A DNA stretch of 51,418 nucleotides from Aquidulcibacter sp. (GTDB lineage: Bacteria > Pseudomonadota > Alphaproteobacteria > Caulobacterales > Aquidulcibacteraceae), in assembly GCF_020253525.1 (NCBI RefSeq), contig NZ_JADCBK010000052.1, forward strand, positions 1 through 51,418. Reading direction: 5' to 3'. The translations under genes and the position numbers were made by a program. Shown one piece after another: positions 9,341 through 18,195 of the stretch; positions within the stretch are counted from its first letter, which is position 1, and each line of letters begins with the position of its first letter. The notes beneath the pieces were generated by a model. It was not told where the DNA came from, searched no databases, and saw only the letters and a list, made by a program, of their open reading frames with translations.

Positions 9341-10648
9341 TTGAGACACACGACCAAACGTCGCGCTGCCTTCAATCTCGCAGTCAAGCTTAGCTTGGGA
9401 TGTGCGATCGGCTTTATCGCCTCAGCTGGAACTATTCACACCGCGATCGCGCAAAATGCCAATCTTGAGCATATGGCCTTTGCCGCTGGTACCGGACAAT
9501 CAGATCGTCAAACCATTTCGATTCGCGCTGGCGAAACCCTCGAACAAGCTTTGATCCGCGCCGGTGCGATGCGCGATGATGTCGCAAGCGCTGTTCGTTC
9601 GCTGGCTCGCAGCCTTGATCCGCGCGATGTGCGTCGCGACGACAAGGTGACCGTGTTTATGCAGCCTGGTGCCGGTGGCAATCGCTTGGCTGGGTTCAAT
9701 CTCGCCAGCGGGGCAGAGCGCTCGGTAACCGTTACGCGCGGTATCGACAATGTATTCCGCGCCCGTGAGATGACCACCAACATGCAGCGCAAGACCCTGC
9801 GCATTGCCGGTGTTATTGGTCAAAACGGCTTGGTGAATGCGGTGCGCGAATTGGGTGCACCAGACCGCGCCGCTGATTCCATCGCACAAGCCTTTGCTTA
9901 TGACGTCGACTTCGAACGCGAAGTGGGCCCAGGCACTGAGTTTGAACTGATGTATGACCGCGTGTCTGACTTGCGCGGTCAAGTCGTCCGCGAAGGCGAA
10001 CCTGTGTTTGCCCGCATGACCACTGCCGGTGGTCGCACCATCCAGTTGTATCGTTTTCAGCCTCCAGGCTCTGCATCGTCGGACTGGTATGATGCTGCAG
10101 GCCGGTCTGCCCGAAAGTTCTTGATGCGGACGCCGATTAACGGTGCACGCTTGACTTCTGGGTTTGGTAGCCGTGTTCACCCTGTGTTGGGCTATACCAA
10201 AATGCATGAAGGCATCGACTTCGGTGCACCAATCGGTACCCCGATCTTGGCCGCAGGCGATGGCGTGGTGACCCGTGCGAGCGCGATGGGCGGCTATGGA
10301 AATGTCGTGGATATTCAACACGATGCAACCTGGTCTACCCGTTATGGCCATATTTCACGCTTTGCCCCCGGCTTGCGTCCGGGTGACCGGGTGAAGCAGG
10401 GCGATGTGATTGCGTTTGTGGGCAATACCGGTCGTTCGACTGGCCCGCATTTGCATTATGAAGTTCGCCGCAACGGCCAAGCGATCAACCCTCTTGGCGT
10501 TGGCGTGCCAACCGGTCAGGCTTTGCCGCCCGAGCAAATGGCCCGCTTTAATGCTTTCCGTGCCCGGATCGACGCGATGCGCCGGGAAGCCATTGGATCG
10601 ACATCGATCGCACAAGCTGGCTCGGGCACTACCCGTATCACAAACTAA
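9341..10648 (+). CDS. M23-family peptidoglycan endopeptidase (MepM-like)
   Basis: 435 residues, starting at TTG with AAAGGGG seven bases upstream; the next ATG would delete the membrane anchor or signal (about 14-38, LSLGCAIGFIASAGTIHTAI). Residues about 55-110 resemble an OapA/LysM-like domain (ISIRAGETLEQALIRAGAM), followed by a linker domain and the LytM/M23 domain at about 270-380. Zinc ligands are present: H289 and D293 (HEGID) and H372 in HLHYE, with H370 also in place. The enzyme should cut peptide cross-links in the periplasm to allow wall growth. It sits between ydbH-like and ynbE/ydbL. It is monocistronic, with its own terminator. Confidence 0.92.
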   Translation: MRHTTKRRAAFNLAVKLSLGCAIGFIASAGTIHTAIAQNANLEHMAFAAGTGQSDRQTISIRAGETLEQALIRAGAMRDDVASAVRSLARSLDPRDVRRDDKVTVFMQPGAGGNRLAGFNLASGAERSVTVTRGIDNVFRAREMTTNMQRKTLRIAGVIGQNGLVNAVRELGAPDRAADSIAQAFAYDVDFEREVGPGTEFELMYDRVSDLRGQVVREGEPVFARMTTAGGRTIQLYRFQPPGSASSDWYDAAGRSARKFLMRTPINGARLTSGFGSRVHPVLGYTKMHEGIDFGAPIGTPILAAGDGVVTRASAMGGYGNVVDIQHDATWSTRYGHISRFAPGLRPGDRVKQGDVIAFVGNTGRSTGPHLHYEVRRNGQAINPLGVGVPTGQALPPEQMARFNAFRARIDAMRREAIGSTSIAQAGSGTTRITN

Positions 10649-10675
10649 AAATCTCCGTGTTAAGCACTTCAAGCA

Positions 10676-10705
10676 CGCCCCGGGTCATCCCGGGGCGTTT
10701 CTTTT
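10676..10705 (+). terminator. Intrinsic terminator of the M23 peptidase gene
   Basis: A perfect 9-bp GC-rich stem (CGCCCCGGG at 10676-10684 with 10689-10697, loop TCAT) is followed by TTTCTTTT. It separates the M23 gene from the ynbE-ydbL transcript. Confidence 0.9.
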
Positions 10706-10812
10706 GCTGCAACATGAAAGCTGTGCATCGTGAAGTTCATGGGGGGTTCACATGGGAATAGTCATGCTATGACTGTCTTACGGGATAGGCCCGTGCTGAT
10801 AAGGATGGCCCC

Positions 10813-11010
10813 ATGCGTCACAGTCTTCTTGCGATAAGCGCCGTAGGGTTAGTTGGTGTTGCTGGCTGCACGCCCACAATTCGCCTGCAGGTGCCCGACA
10901 AGCCAATCGAGATCAATCTGAATATCAATATGAAGATTGAGCAGACGGTGCGGGTTAAGTTGGAGCGTGAGCTCGATAAGGCAGCACAAGCCAATCCTGG
11001 CATTTTCTAA
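10813..11010 (+). CDS. ynbE: YnbE-family outer-membrane lipoprotein
   Basis: 65 residues. A signal peptide ends in a lipobox (VGVAGC, lipid-bearing Cys19), followed by TPTIRLQVPDKPIEINLNIN, the YnbE hallmark, and a charged C terminus. In E. coli, YnbE multimerises at the outer membrane and joins YdbH to build a bridge for phospholipids; that is family knowledge, not seen here. AAGGA lies seven bases before the ATG. It is the first gene of a short operon with ydbL (54 bases between). It is easily missed by length cut-offs. Confidence 0.9.
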   Translation: MRHSLLAISAVGLVGVAGCTPTIRLQVPDKPIEINLNINMKIEQTVRVKLERELDKAAQANPGIF

Positions 11011-11064
11011 TCCCCTGACACAGGCGCGCCGCAGGACAGGTAGCGCTTTCGGAGAGTGATGGAC

Positions 11065-11490
11065 ATGAAACGCACGATTCTCATAGGCTTAATGGTAGCA
11101 GGCGCGCTGATCGCGACTTCTGCCATGGCGATCGACAATAATGGCCCAGTTGATAAGGCCATGGCTGCTGGCATCATTGGCGAGCAGGCTGACGGCTATC
11201 TCGGCTTTGTGCGCCCCCCGACTGCCGCCCAAGCAGACCTGCAGCGCCGGATCAATGAGATCAATATTCGCCGCCGCGGCGTGTTTAACGACACGGCCAA
11301 AGAGACGGGTGAGACCGAAGATCGAGTTGCTCTGTTGTCGGCCTTACGTCAGATTACCAAGACGCCAAATGGCGAGTATTTTCAGGACATCACCAAGACT
11401 TGGTGCGTGAAGACACCCGAATCCCAGGTCATGCAAACCGCCGATGATGTCGTCGTCATCCGTTGTGCTCCTGCTCCCAAGGCAAACTAA
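11065..11490 (+). CDS. ydbL: YdbL-family periplasmic protein (DUF1318)
   Basis: 141 residues from the ATG at 11065. GTG 11056 and ATG 11059 are in-frame alternatives, but GGAG at 11051-11054 is spaced best for 11065. A signal peptide (MKRTILIGLMVAGALIATSAMA) precedes DUF1318 features: AMAAGIIGEQADGYLGFV and RRINEINIRRRGVFNDTAKETG. In E. coli, YdbL modulates YnbE assembly. A C-terminal tail of about 60 residues with two Cys (TWCVKTPES and VIRCAP) could form a disulfide and extends beyond the compact E. coli protein. It lies directly downstream of ynbE. Confidence 0.87.
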   Translation: MKRTILIGLMVAGALIATSAMAIDNNGPVDKAMAAGIIGEQADGYLGFVRPPTAAQADLQRRINEINIRRRGVFNDTAKETGETEDRVALLSALRQITKTPNGEYFQDITKTWCVKTPESQVMQTADDVVVIRCAPAPKAN

Positions 11491-11494
11491 AGCC

Positions 11495-11791
11495 TTGGCC
11501 GGCGACCTGACCCCTCAAGCACCCAAGGCCTCCCAGCGTTTGTCTGGGGGGGCTTGGTTGATTATTGTCTTTTTGGGTCTCTTGATGATTGCCAGTTTGG
11601 CGGGCTTTGTATCGATCTTCTTGATCGGTCGCTTCCCTGTTATCTCCATGCATGGCTGGATCGCTATGGGCTTGGGGACCGTCTTGTCGCTGGCTTTGGG
11701 TTTTGGCTTGATGTGGTTGAGCTTTTATTCCTCGCGTCACGGCTATGACGATCGGGCCGATCCCGGTCGCAAACGCCCGGGCCAAAATTAG
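11495..11791 (+). CDS. Small two-helix membrane protein, unrecognised
   Basis: About 98 residues from a TTG at 11495; an ATG at 11444 would overlap ydbL by 47 bases, and neither has a strong ribosome site. Two hydrophobic helices are clear: GAWLIIVFLGLLMIASLAGF and a second, GWIAMGLGTVLSLALGFGLM, ending in a polar tail (SRHGYDDRADPGRKR). I recognise no family. Its position right behind ynbE-ydbL suggests co-transcription and a possible membrane role with that system, which is inference only. Confidence 0.6.
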   Translation: MAGDLTPQAPKASQRLSGGAWLIIVFLGLLMIASLAGFVSIFLIGRFPVISMHGWIAMGLGTVLSLALGFGLMWLSFYSSRHGYDDRADPGRKRPGQN

Positions 11792-11896
11792 GGGCTGTGA
11801 AGGCCCAGATTTGGGCCTTGCGCGGGCACCATAAACTGGGCCAATCTGACTGAATGCGCCGCCCCAGTGAGAAGGCGGCCAGTCAGGGAGTTCCAT

Positions 11897-12784
11897 ATGT
11901 CAGCCGCCAGCTTTGAGACTATCACGCTCGAGATTGCAGACAAAGTTGCTGTGATCACCCTCAATCGTCCCGAAAAAATGAACGCCTTCACCGGCCAGAT
12001 GATGCTGGACATGGTGGCAGCTTTCGATCTGACCGATGCCAATGATGATGTGGGTGCCGTCATCGTTACAGGGGCCGGTCGGGCTTTTTGCGCTGGCGCT
12101 GACTTATCGGCTGGGGCCAAGACTTTTGACTATGATAATCGCTCAGATCGGCCCGACAAAGCGGGTTTAGATGATTTAGAGCGCATTCGTGATAGCGGCG
12201 GGCGCATGACGTTGCGCATGTTTGAGAGCCTTAAGCCGGTCATTGGTGCGATCAATGGGGCCGGTGTCGGAATTGGGGCTACCATGCAATTGCCGATGGA
12301 TATTCGCATTGCTTCGACCGCGGCCCGTTTTGGTTTTGTTTTTGCCCGACGAGGCATCGTGCCAGAAGCTTGTTCCAGTTGGTTTTTGCCCCGATTGGTT
12401 GGCATTTCTCAGGCGTTGGACTGGTGCATGTCTGGTCGCGTCTTTGGTGCGGAAGAAGCTTTAGCGGCTGGATTGGTGAAATCCTTGCATGCGCCAGAAG
12501 ATCTCTTGCCCGCAGCACATGCAATCGCGCGCGAAATTGTGGATAATACTGCACCGGTTTCTGTGGCCCTAACCCGTCAGATGATGTGGCGCATGTTGGG
12601 GGCAGACCATCCCATGCAGGCCCACAAGATTGATAGCCGCGGTGTCTATGCGCGGGGGCAAACCATTGATGCCCGCGAAGGCGTCATGAGCTTCCTTGAA
12701 AAGCGGCCGCCGGCCTATGCCAACAAGGTTTCAACCGAAATGCCGGACTTTTTTCCTTGGTGGGACGATGTTCCATTTAAGTGA
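11897..12784 (+). CDS. Enoyl-CoA hydratase/isomerase family protein (crotonase fold)
   Basis: 295 residues from the ATG at 11897, chosen because AGGGAG sits six bases upstream; a GTG at 11867 is possible but lacks such a site. Crotonase features: NRPEKMNAF near the N terminus, the oxyanion-loop AGRAFCAGADLS, GAINGAGVGIGATMQLPMD and RRGIVPEACSSWFLPRLVG, which keeps a Glu at the usual catalytic place. It probably hydrates or isomerises an acyl-CoA. The length is slightly above a typical hydratase because of an insert at about 80-100 and a C-terminal extension. No close operon partner. Confidence 0.88.
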   Translation: MSAASFETITLEIADKVAVITLNRPEKMNAFTGQMMLDMVAAFDLTDANDDVGAVIVTGAGRAFCAGADLSAGAKTFDYDNRSDRPDKAGLDDLERIRDSGGRMTLRMFESLKPVIGAINGAGVGIGATMQLPMDIRIASTAARFGFVFARRGIVPEACSSWFLPRLVGISQALDWCMSGRVFGAEEALAAGLVKSLHAPEDLLPAAHAIAREIVDNTAPVSVALTRQMMWRMLGADHPMQAHKIDSRGVYARGQTIDAREGVMSFLEKRPPAYANKVSTEMPDFFPWWDDVPFK

Positions 12785-12865
12785 GTCTCGGCCTTACTTT
12801 GAGCATAAGGTGTAAACTGGATTTTAATGTTCCTCGGCCAGTTTAAGACCTAGTGTGAGGACGAA

Positions 12866-14089
12866 ATGGCAGACGGAACCCTATCTGAGTTCGAAATAGA
12901 CAGATTCGAAATCGAAGAAGGGGGACAAACCAAGACGCGCGCCATGTTGACGCGACGTCTGCAGGACGTGGTTGGTCTGCCTGGTTCACGCATTACCCCA
13001 CAAGAACGCCATATTGCGGCCGATCTCTTGATAGAGGTCTTGCGCGAAAGCGATATTGGCACTCGCGTGCGCTGTGCGGAACGTATGGCGCTCTTGATAG
13101 ATACACCTGCAATCCTGTTACGCTTTTTGGCCAAGGACGAGCTCCAAGTAGCCATTCCCTTGCTGGAAGTGTGCGAAGGTTTCAACGACTCAGACCTGAT
13201 CGCCACAGCGCTTTCGCCTTCTGCAACCACCACGCACCGCTTGATGATTGCGAAGCGCAAAGTGGTGTCTGAGGCGGTGACCGATGTTCTGGTCAATATG
13301 GGCGAAGTGGAAGTCATTCAGGCCCTGTTGCGCAATGAAGGCAGCACCTTTGCCCATCCCGCCATGGAGCAGGCCACAGCCCTGTCCAAGCAAGAGCACA
13401 GCCTTGTGCCTCTTCTGGTCAAGCGTCCGGAATTGAAGCCCTCTCAGGGCCTGACCATGTTCTGGTGGGCCGATGCGGAAGATCGTCGCCGCATTCTGCA
13501 ACGCTTTGCGGTTGAGCGCTTGACGCTTCTGGAGGCCGCCCAAGACATTTTTGCTCGCGCTGCGGGTGACGGCTGGCGTGATCCTTTGGTCCGCAAGACA
13601 CTTCAATTCATCGAGCGACGCCAGCGCAATCGCGATGCAGCCGCCCGCAGCCCCTATGGCAGCCTCGAGGGCGCAATCGAGGCGCTCGACCATCAATTGC
13701 CCTCGCGTGAGCTTTTTGTGGAGGTCTCCTTCCTCGCAGGTATCAAGCCCATGTGTGGTGCGCAGATTTTGTCGGACGGCGGTGGCGAATCAATCGCAGT
13801 GCTGTGCAAGGCGACGGGCCTAAAACGGAAGCATTTCCGCCAATTATGGCGCGGATTACGCCGTCCAATGGCCGATGATCATGATCTGAGTGATCCGTGG
13901 GGCCGCTCGGTGCTCGTCTATGACACAATTTCCACCAATAAAGCACAAACCGTGCTGCGTTATTGGAATTGGGCGCTGACATCTGCAATGTCGCCAACCT
14001 TGGCCGCCAAGCTTGAAGAGGGCGATGAGGAGTTACTATATTCGGTCGCTGCCCGCTCTTCAAACCTAGTTTTTGGCAATACCCCCTAA
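12866..14089 (+). CDS. DUF2336 domain-containing protein
   Basis: 407 residues, all-helical by composition, cytoplasmic, with no signal or membrane segment. The central part (about 30-320) fits DUF2336, an alphaproteobacterial family of unknown function made of HEAT-like helices: ERHIAADLLIEVLRESDIGTRVRCAERMA, then LIATALSPSATTTHRLMIAKR. The last 80 residues hold GLKRKHFRQLWRGLRRP, a basic stretch. It precedes the mucR-like gene but is separated by a long AT-rich leader, so co-transcription is unlikely. Function cannot be assigned. Confidence 0.8.
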   Translation: MADGTLSEFEIDRFEIEEGGQTKTRAMLTRRLQDVVGLPGSRITPQERHIAADLLIEVLRESDIGTRVRCAERMALLIDTPAILLRFLAKDELQVAIPLLEVCEGFNDSDLIATALSPSATTTHRLMIAKRKVVSEAVTDVLVNMGEVEVIQALLRNEGSTFAHPAMEQATALSKQEHSLVPLLVKRPELKPSQGLTMFWWADAEDRRRILQRFAVERLTLLEAAQDIFARAAGDGWRDPLVRKTLQFIERRQRNRDAAARSPYGSLEGAIEALDHQLPSRELFVEVSFLAGIKPMCGAQILSDGGGESIAVLCKATGLKRKHFRQLWRGLRRPMADDHDLSDPWGRSVLVYDTISTNKAQTVLRYWNWALTSAMSPTLAAKLEEGDEELLYSVAARSSNLVFGNTP

Positions 14090-14547
14090 GGTTACCTTAG
14101 TTGTCGATACCCGTTGGTATGTGGAATCTGCCATTTTTCCAAATAAAATCAGAAATCGAGTTTTTCCACCCATTGGGGATTTTTAAAGATTACCGAATTG
14201 TAATAACACTTTGTTAGGCGTAACCAAATAGTACTTTGAGTATAGAATATTTAATTGAGAACGTTTGCACGACATTTTTTGTAATAGGTAACCATCTGTC
14301 GGGTTATCAATTAAATCAATCTTGAACTACCATGGGTATCGTCATATTTTCCGTGGTTTAAGTGCTTGCATTTACATCGGTAAGGTGAAAGAAGTTGGTG
14401 GTGGCAGTTTTATCTGCTCCGCAAGAATAAAAAGTGGTTTTGGCCATGAAGTAGTGGCGCGCCTCCTCTCTGCGCTAGCTGCTCGGGCTAAGACTTATGT
14501 TAGGTAGGTCTTTAGGGCGGTGTCTCTAATTTCTGGGGAACTAAGTA
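14090..14547 (+). promoter_or_regulatory. Long AT-rich leader upstream of the mucR-like gene
   Basis: 458 bases without a credible gene; 14130-14320 is clearly AT-rich against the surrounding coding DNA, with many TA steps (TTTTTAAAGATTACC, TATAGAATATTTAATTG). MucR/Ros proteins are H-NS-like and bind AT-rich DNA with T-A steps, usually at their own promoter, so autoregulation is likely (inference). GGGGAA about eight bases before 14548 is the ribosome site. A 61-codon TTG frame at 14322-14507 lacks coding character. Confidence 0.6.
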
Positions 14548-14952
14548 ATGTCGGAAAACACGGATGCCAGTTTGATTGAGATGACGGTTGAAATCGTTGC
14601 AGCCTATGTGGCCGGTAATGAGCTTCCCTCGTCTGAATTGCCTGGTTTGATCTCGACGGTCTATGCGTCGTTGAAGAATACCCATGAGGGTGCGCCTGTC
14701 GTGGAGTCCAAGGAATTGGTTCCAGCAGTGCCTGCCAAAAAGTCGGTCTTCCCAGACCATATCGTCTGTTTGGAAGATGGTAAGAAGTTCAAGTCGCTGA
14801 AGCGCCACTTGCGTTCTTCTTACGATATGTCGCCGGATGAGTATCGCGCCAAATGGGGGCTGCCAGCAGACTATCCAATGGTGGCGCCAAATTATGCTGC
14901 GGCACGCTCTGAATTAGCCAAGAAAATTGGCTTGGGACGCGGTCGTCGTTAA
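14548..14952 (+). CDS. mucR: MucR/Ros-family transcriptional regulator
   Basis: 134 residues. The N-terminal part (about 10-45, LIEMTVEIVAAYVAGNELPS) is the oligomerisation region. About 70-125 is the prokaryotic zinc-finger DNA-binding domain: CLEDGKKFKSLKRHL, then DEYRAKWGLPADYPMVAPNY and a basic tail (KKIGLGRGRR). Ligand positions are C74, D77 and H87; the fourth, His in Ros, is Ser91 or Tyr92 here, so the zinc site looks incomplete. MucR proteins silence genes in an H-NS-like way and control cell cycle, motility and surface polysaccharide in alphaproteobacteria; targets here are unknown. Confidence 0.92.
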   Translation: MSENTDASLIEMTVEIVAAYVAGNELPSSELPGLISTVYASLKNTHEGAPVVESKELVPAVPAKKSVFPDHIVCLEDGKKFKSLKRHLRSSYDMSPDEYRAKWGLPADYPMVAPNYAAARSELAKKIGLGRGRR

Positions 14953-15087
14953 CTATTAAGAGATCATTTCGCTACCGAAACAAGTATTCGCAGTGAAAAG
15001 ATGAAAATATTCTCTTGCTATACATAAAGACTCTTGCGCGATTCGGTGCAAATCACTGATACTAATCTCAACAGGGGGTTAATATCG

Positions 15088-15558
15088 GTGTCAATGTTCC
15101 GAGCTCAATTGCTGCTGGAAGAACAGCGTCGTCTTTTCGACGTCTGGAACAGCGCAGCTGGCTGCTCGCCGATGCCGACGCGCGAGAGTTTTCAACCCCG
15201 TGCTTTTGGGCCGCTTCTGCCCTTCATCTCGCTCATCGAAACCAAGTCGTTGGAAGGCCCGCGGGTTCGCGTGGCGGGCAGTGCGCTGCGCGACGTCTTT
15301 GGTGATGATCCGCGCCTATGTTTGGTCCAATCAGACTTGCCCGGGTCAGCTGAGACGATCCAGCGCGTCGTGCGCGAACGTAAGCCTTCCTGTGGCGTGG
15401 CACCCGCCGAAGTCGGTGTTCATGGGCATTCGGTGCGTTTCTGGATGCGCCTGCCATTAGGCCATGATGAAGAAGTGGAGGCCGTGATTGGCCTTGATAT
15501 CGCCCTTTCTGGGGCCCGCGCGCCCAATTGGGCACTCCAGCGTATGTTGACAGCTTAG
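15088..15558 (+). CDS. PAS_5-type PAS domain protein
   Basis: About 156 residues from a GTG at 15088, nine bases after AGGGGG; ATG 15094 and an upstream TTG at 15034 are alternatives. The protein is one PAS domain of the alphaproteobacterial PAS_5 type: LFDVWNSAAG, FQPRAFGPLLPFISLIETKS, VRVAGSALRDVFGDDPR, and a closing sheet with SVRFWMRLPLG. No output domain or membrane segment. Such single-domain proteins probably sense a small ligand or bind a partner; none can be named. The stop overlaps the convergent pgsA stop by four bases. Confidence 0.75.
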   Translation: MSMFRAQLLLEEQRRLFDVWNSAAGCSPMPTRESFQPRAFGPLLPFISLIETKSLEGPRVRVAGSALRDVFGDDPRLCLVQSDLPGSAETIQRVVRERKPSCGVAPAEVGVHGHSVRFWMRLPLGHDEEVEAVIGLDIALSGARAPNWALQRMLTA

Positions 15559-16169
15559 ATTTTGGCCCCACGGGCAGCCTTGAAATAGGACAAGCCTGTC
15601 CAAATCGACATCAACGCGCCTAAAACCAGTATTGCAAACCCGGCAAAGCCTAATTCGGACATGCCGGTAGCAAGCCCGGCCAGCAAAACACCCATCCCGC
15701 CCATAATCACCGCTGTTTTGGACTTTGCGGCAAAGGTCGGTGACAGCGAGATCCCTTTCAGACTTGCTTGCGCCCGCAAGCGCGTCACCAAACTGTCCCG
15801 GACTGGAATTGCGAGCAAAAAGAACACGCCCGCAGCAACCCCCAAGGGATCGGCTAAAGCGTCTGCTATCAAACTACCATGGGGATTATTCTGCATGATC
15901 CACCCGACCCAGAGGGCCAGCAAGGTGATGCCCACCAAAATTTTATCGCCCCAGAGGTCGAGCTTGCCGCCCAACTCGCTCTTGGCATCCAGCGCGCGTG
16001 CCAAATAGCCGTCCAACCAATCGGTCAAAGCTGAAAAGACAAAAAGCCCAAACGCCCATTCAAGCTCGCGATTGGCCACACCTTTGGAAAGCCCCACCCA
16101 AATCAAATAACCAATCAACGGCGCAAGGGCCAATCTGCTGATCGAGACGGCATTGGGGAGCCACTTCAT
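15555..16169 (-). CDS. pgsA: CDP-alcohol phosphatidyltransferase (PgsA-like)
   Basis: 204 residues with several membrane helices. The full family motif D(x2)DG(x2)AR(x8)G(x3)D(x3)D is present at D50, D53, G54, A57, R58, G67, D71 and D75. Such enzymes swap CMP of CDP-diacylglycerol for an alcohol in the inner membrane; next to uvrC, the best assignment is glycerol-3-phosphate phosphatidyltransferase (phosphatidylglycerol synthesis). It begins two bases after the uvrC stop, so the genes are co-translated. Another alcohol acceptor is possible, since the motif does not fix it. Confidence 0.88.
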   Translation of the reverse strand: MKWLPNAVSISRLALAPLIGYLIWVGLSKGVANRELEWAFGLFVFSALTDWLDGYLARALDAKSELGGKLDLWGDKILVGITLLALWVGWIMQNNPHGSLIADALADPLGVAAGVFFLLAIPVRDSLVTRLRAQASLKGISLSPTFAAKSKTAVIMGGMGVLLAGLATGMSELGFAGFAILVLGALMSIWTGLSYFKAARGAKI

Positions 16170-16171
16170 CC

Positions 16172-18145
16172 TTAGGTCCTTTGAAAATAAGCCAAAATTC
16201 GAGTTGCCAGTTCTTCATTAACCCCTGGCACTTCCATCAATTCGGATAGACTAGCACGCGCAACCCCACGGGCAGAGCCAAAGCGCGCCAGAATGGCCTT
16301 CTTTCGCATGGGGCCGACGCCCGCAATCTCGTCCAGCGGATTTTTTGAAATGGCGATAGAGCGTTTCTGACGGTGCGCCCCAATCGCAAAACGGTGGGCT
16401 TCATCGCGCAAACGCTGCAGATAATAGAGAACAGGGTCCTTGGGCTCCAAGCGGAAAGGTTGCCGGCCCGGCAGATGAAAGAATTCGCGCCCGGCATCAC
16501 GGTCCACGCCTTTGGCGATGGAGATCAAAGTGATGTCTTCGTCCAGTCCCAATTCCTTGGCCACTTCCACCACGACTGCCAATTGCTGCTCACCCCCATC
16601 GATCAACACAATGTCGGGCCAAGCGGTGTCTTGTTGGCGGTTTTTCCGCCCGCCCTCGTCAATCAGATTGCCCTCCATATCGACACTGGGGGGTAAATCT
16701 TCCGGTTCTGGCTGGATCAAGCGAGCAAAGCGGCGGGTGAAGACTTCGCGCATCATGGCAAAATCATCGCCGCCCTTGGCATCTTTGATGGTCCATTTTC
16801 GGTACTGGCTTTTCTCAAACCCATCGGGCCCTGCAACAATCATCGCCCCAACGGCATGGCTGCCTTGGATGTGGGAATTGTCATAGACTTCGATCCGTTG
16901 CGGGGTAGCTGCAAGGCCGAATACATCGGCGACCCCGTCCAGCAATTTCGTCTGGGTACTGCTCTCGGCCATTTTGCGGGCCAGCGCTTCGCGGGCATTC
17001 GATGTGGCATGGGCCACTGTGTCGCGCTTTTCACCGCGTTGGGGACAGCGAATCTCAACTTTCATATCCATCTGCAGGCTTAGGGCCTCCTCCAGAAGCT
17101 CTGCCTCTGGCAAAACATGGCTGGTTAGGATCAGGCTTGGCGCGGGCTTGTCGTCGTAGAATTGCGCCATGAAGGCATCGAGGATTTCGGCCTCTGTCGT
17201 ATCTTTCTCATGTTTTGGGAAATAGGCGCGATTGCCCCAGTTTTGCCCGGCCCTGAAGAAAAAGACCTGGATACAACTCATACCGCCATTTAGGGCCACG
17301 CCAAACACATCGGCCTCTTGGAAGCTTTGCGGATTAATGCCCTGAACCGCTCGGATTGAGGCAAGCGCCTTGATGCGGTCGCGTAAGCGGGCGGCGCGCT
17401 CAAAGTCCAAGCTCTCGGCGGCTTCATGCATGTCATCAGCCAGCCGCTTTTGCAGGTCGACCGATTTGCCGCGCAAAAAGGCGGTCGCCTCATCAACCAA
17501 TTCCCCATAATCGGCTTGACTGATCAGACCGACGCACGGGGCAGAGCAGCGCTTGATCTGGTGCAACATGCAGGGCCGCGACCGCCCGTCATAGACGCTA
17601 TCGGTACACGACCGCAGCAGGAAGGCCTTCTGCAGGGTGGTGAGGCTGGCGTTGACGGCCCAAGCACTGGCGAAGGGCCCGAAATAATCCACGTTTTTGG
17701 CGCGTGCGCCGCGATGCTTGGCGATTTGCGGGGCGGCATGATCGCGGCGGATGGAGATATAGGGAAAGGATTTGTCATCCCGCATCAAAATGTTGAAGCG
17801 GGGCCGTAGTCGCTTAATCAGATTGGCCTCAAGCAACAGCGCTTCTGTTTCGGTTGCCGTCACCACAAATTCCATTGCCCGCGTCAGATCGATCATGCGG
17901 GCGATGCGGTTGGAATGGCCGAGACCTCGGGCATAGGAGGTCACCCGATTTTTCAGGTTTTTGGCCTTGCCAACATACAGGACTTCGCCGTCTGCCCCGA
18001 TCATCCGATAGACGCCGGGTTTGCCCGGTAAGCGCCGCAAATGATCGCGGATGACCTCAACCCCTTGCAGCACGCCCTTTGCCGGGGTGGCTTCCCCAGG
18101 CAGGTCGGCTAGATCGGGTAAAGGGGTTGAATCGGCCTTAGACAT
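16172..18145 (-). CDS. uvrC: Excinuclease ABC subunit C
   Basis: UvrC makes both incisions flanking a DNA lesion with UvrAB. Start taken at the ATG 18145 (657 residues); a GTG at 18163 adds six residues and neither has a strong ribosome site. Domains: GIY-YIG nuclease at about 40-130 ([19 protein letters not shown]), UVR motif near 220-260 ([17 protein letters not shown]), UvrC RNaseH-like nuclease near 400-550 ([20 protein letters not shown] and LIDGGEQQL), and a C-terminal HhH pair ([17 protein letters not shown]). All parts are present. It follows creA and precedes pgsA on the same strand. Confidence 0.96.
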   Translation of the reverse strand: MSKADSTPLPDLADLPGEATPAKGVLQGVEVIRDHLRRLPGKPGVYRMIGADGEVLYVGKAKNLKNRVTSYARGLGHSNRIARMIDLTRAMEFVVTATETEALLLEANLIKRLRPRFNILMRDDKSFPYISIRRDHAAPQIAKHRGARAKNVDYFGPFASAWAVNASLTTLQKAFLLRSCTDSVYDGRSRPCMLHQIKRCSAPCVGLISQADYGELVDEATAFLRGKSVDLQKRLADDMHEAAESLDFERAARLRDRIKALASIRAVQGINPQSFQEADVFGVALNGGMSCIQVFFFRAGQNWGNRAYFPKHEKDTTEAEILDAFMAQFYDDKPAPSLILTSHVLPEAELLEEALSLQMDMKVEIRCPQRGEKRDTVAHATSNAREALARKMAESSTQTKLLDGVADVFGLAATPQRIEVYDNSHIQGSHAVGAMIVAGPDGFEKSQYRKWTIKDAKGGDDFAMMREVFTRRFARLIQPEPEDLPPSVDMEGNLIDEGGRKNRQQDTAWPDIVLIDGGEQQLAVVVEVAKELGLDEDITLISIAKGVDRDAGREFFHLPGRQPFRLEPKDPVLYYLQRLRDEAHRFAIGAHRQKRSIAISKNPLDEIAGVGPMRKKAILARFGSARGVARASLSELMEVPGVNEELATRILAYFQRT

Positions 18146-18195
18146 GGTCTGACTGAGGTGCACGCGACAGCGCCAGAAGGCAAGGCCCCTTGGCT

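Noticed and set aside
9500-10351. 283-codon antisense frame in the M23 gene
   Set aside because: His/Arg-rich shadow of a well-supported gene; arises from codon bias.
14322-14507. 61-codon frame in the mucR leader
   Set aside because: TTG start, no ribosome site, odd composition and no recognisable family.
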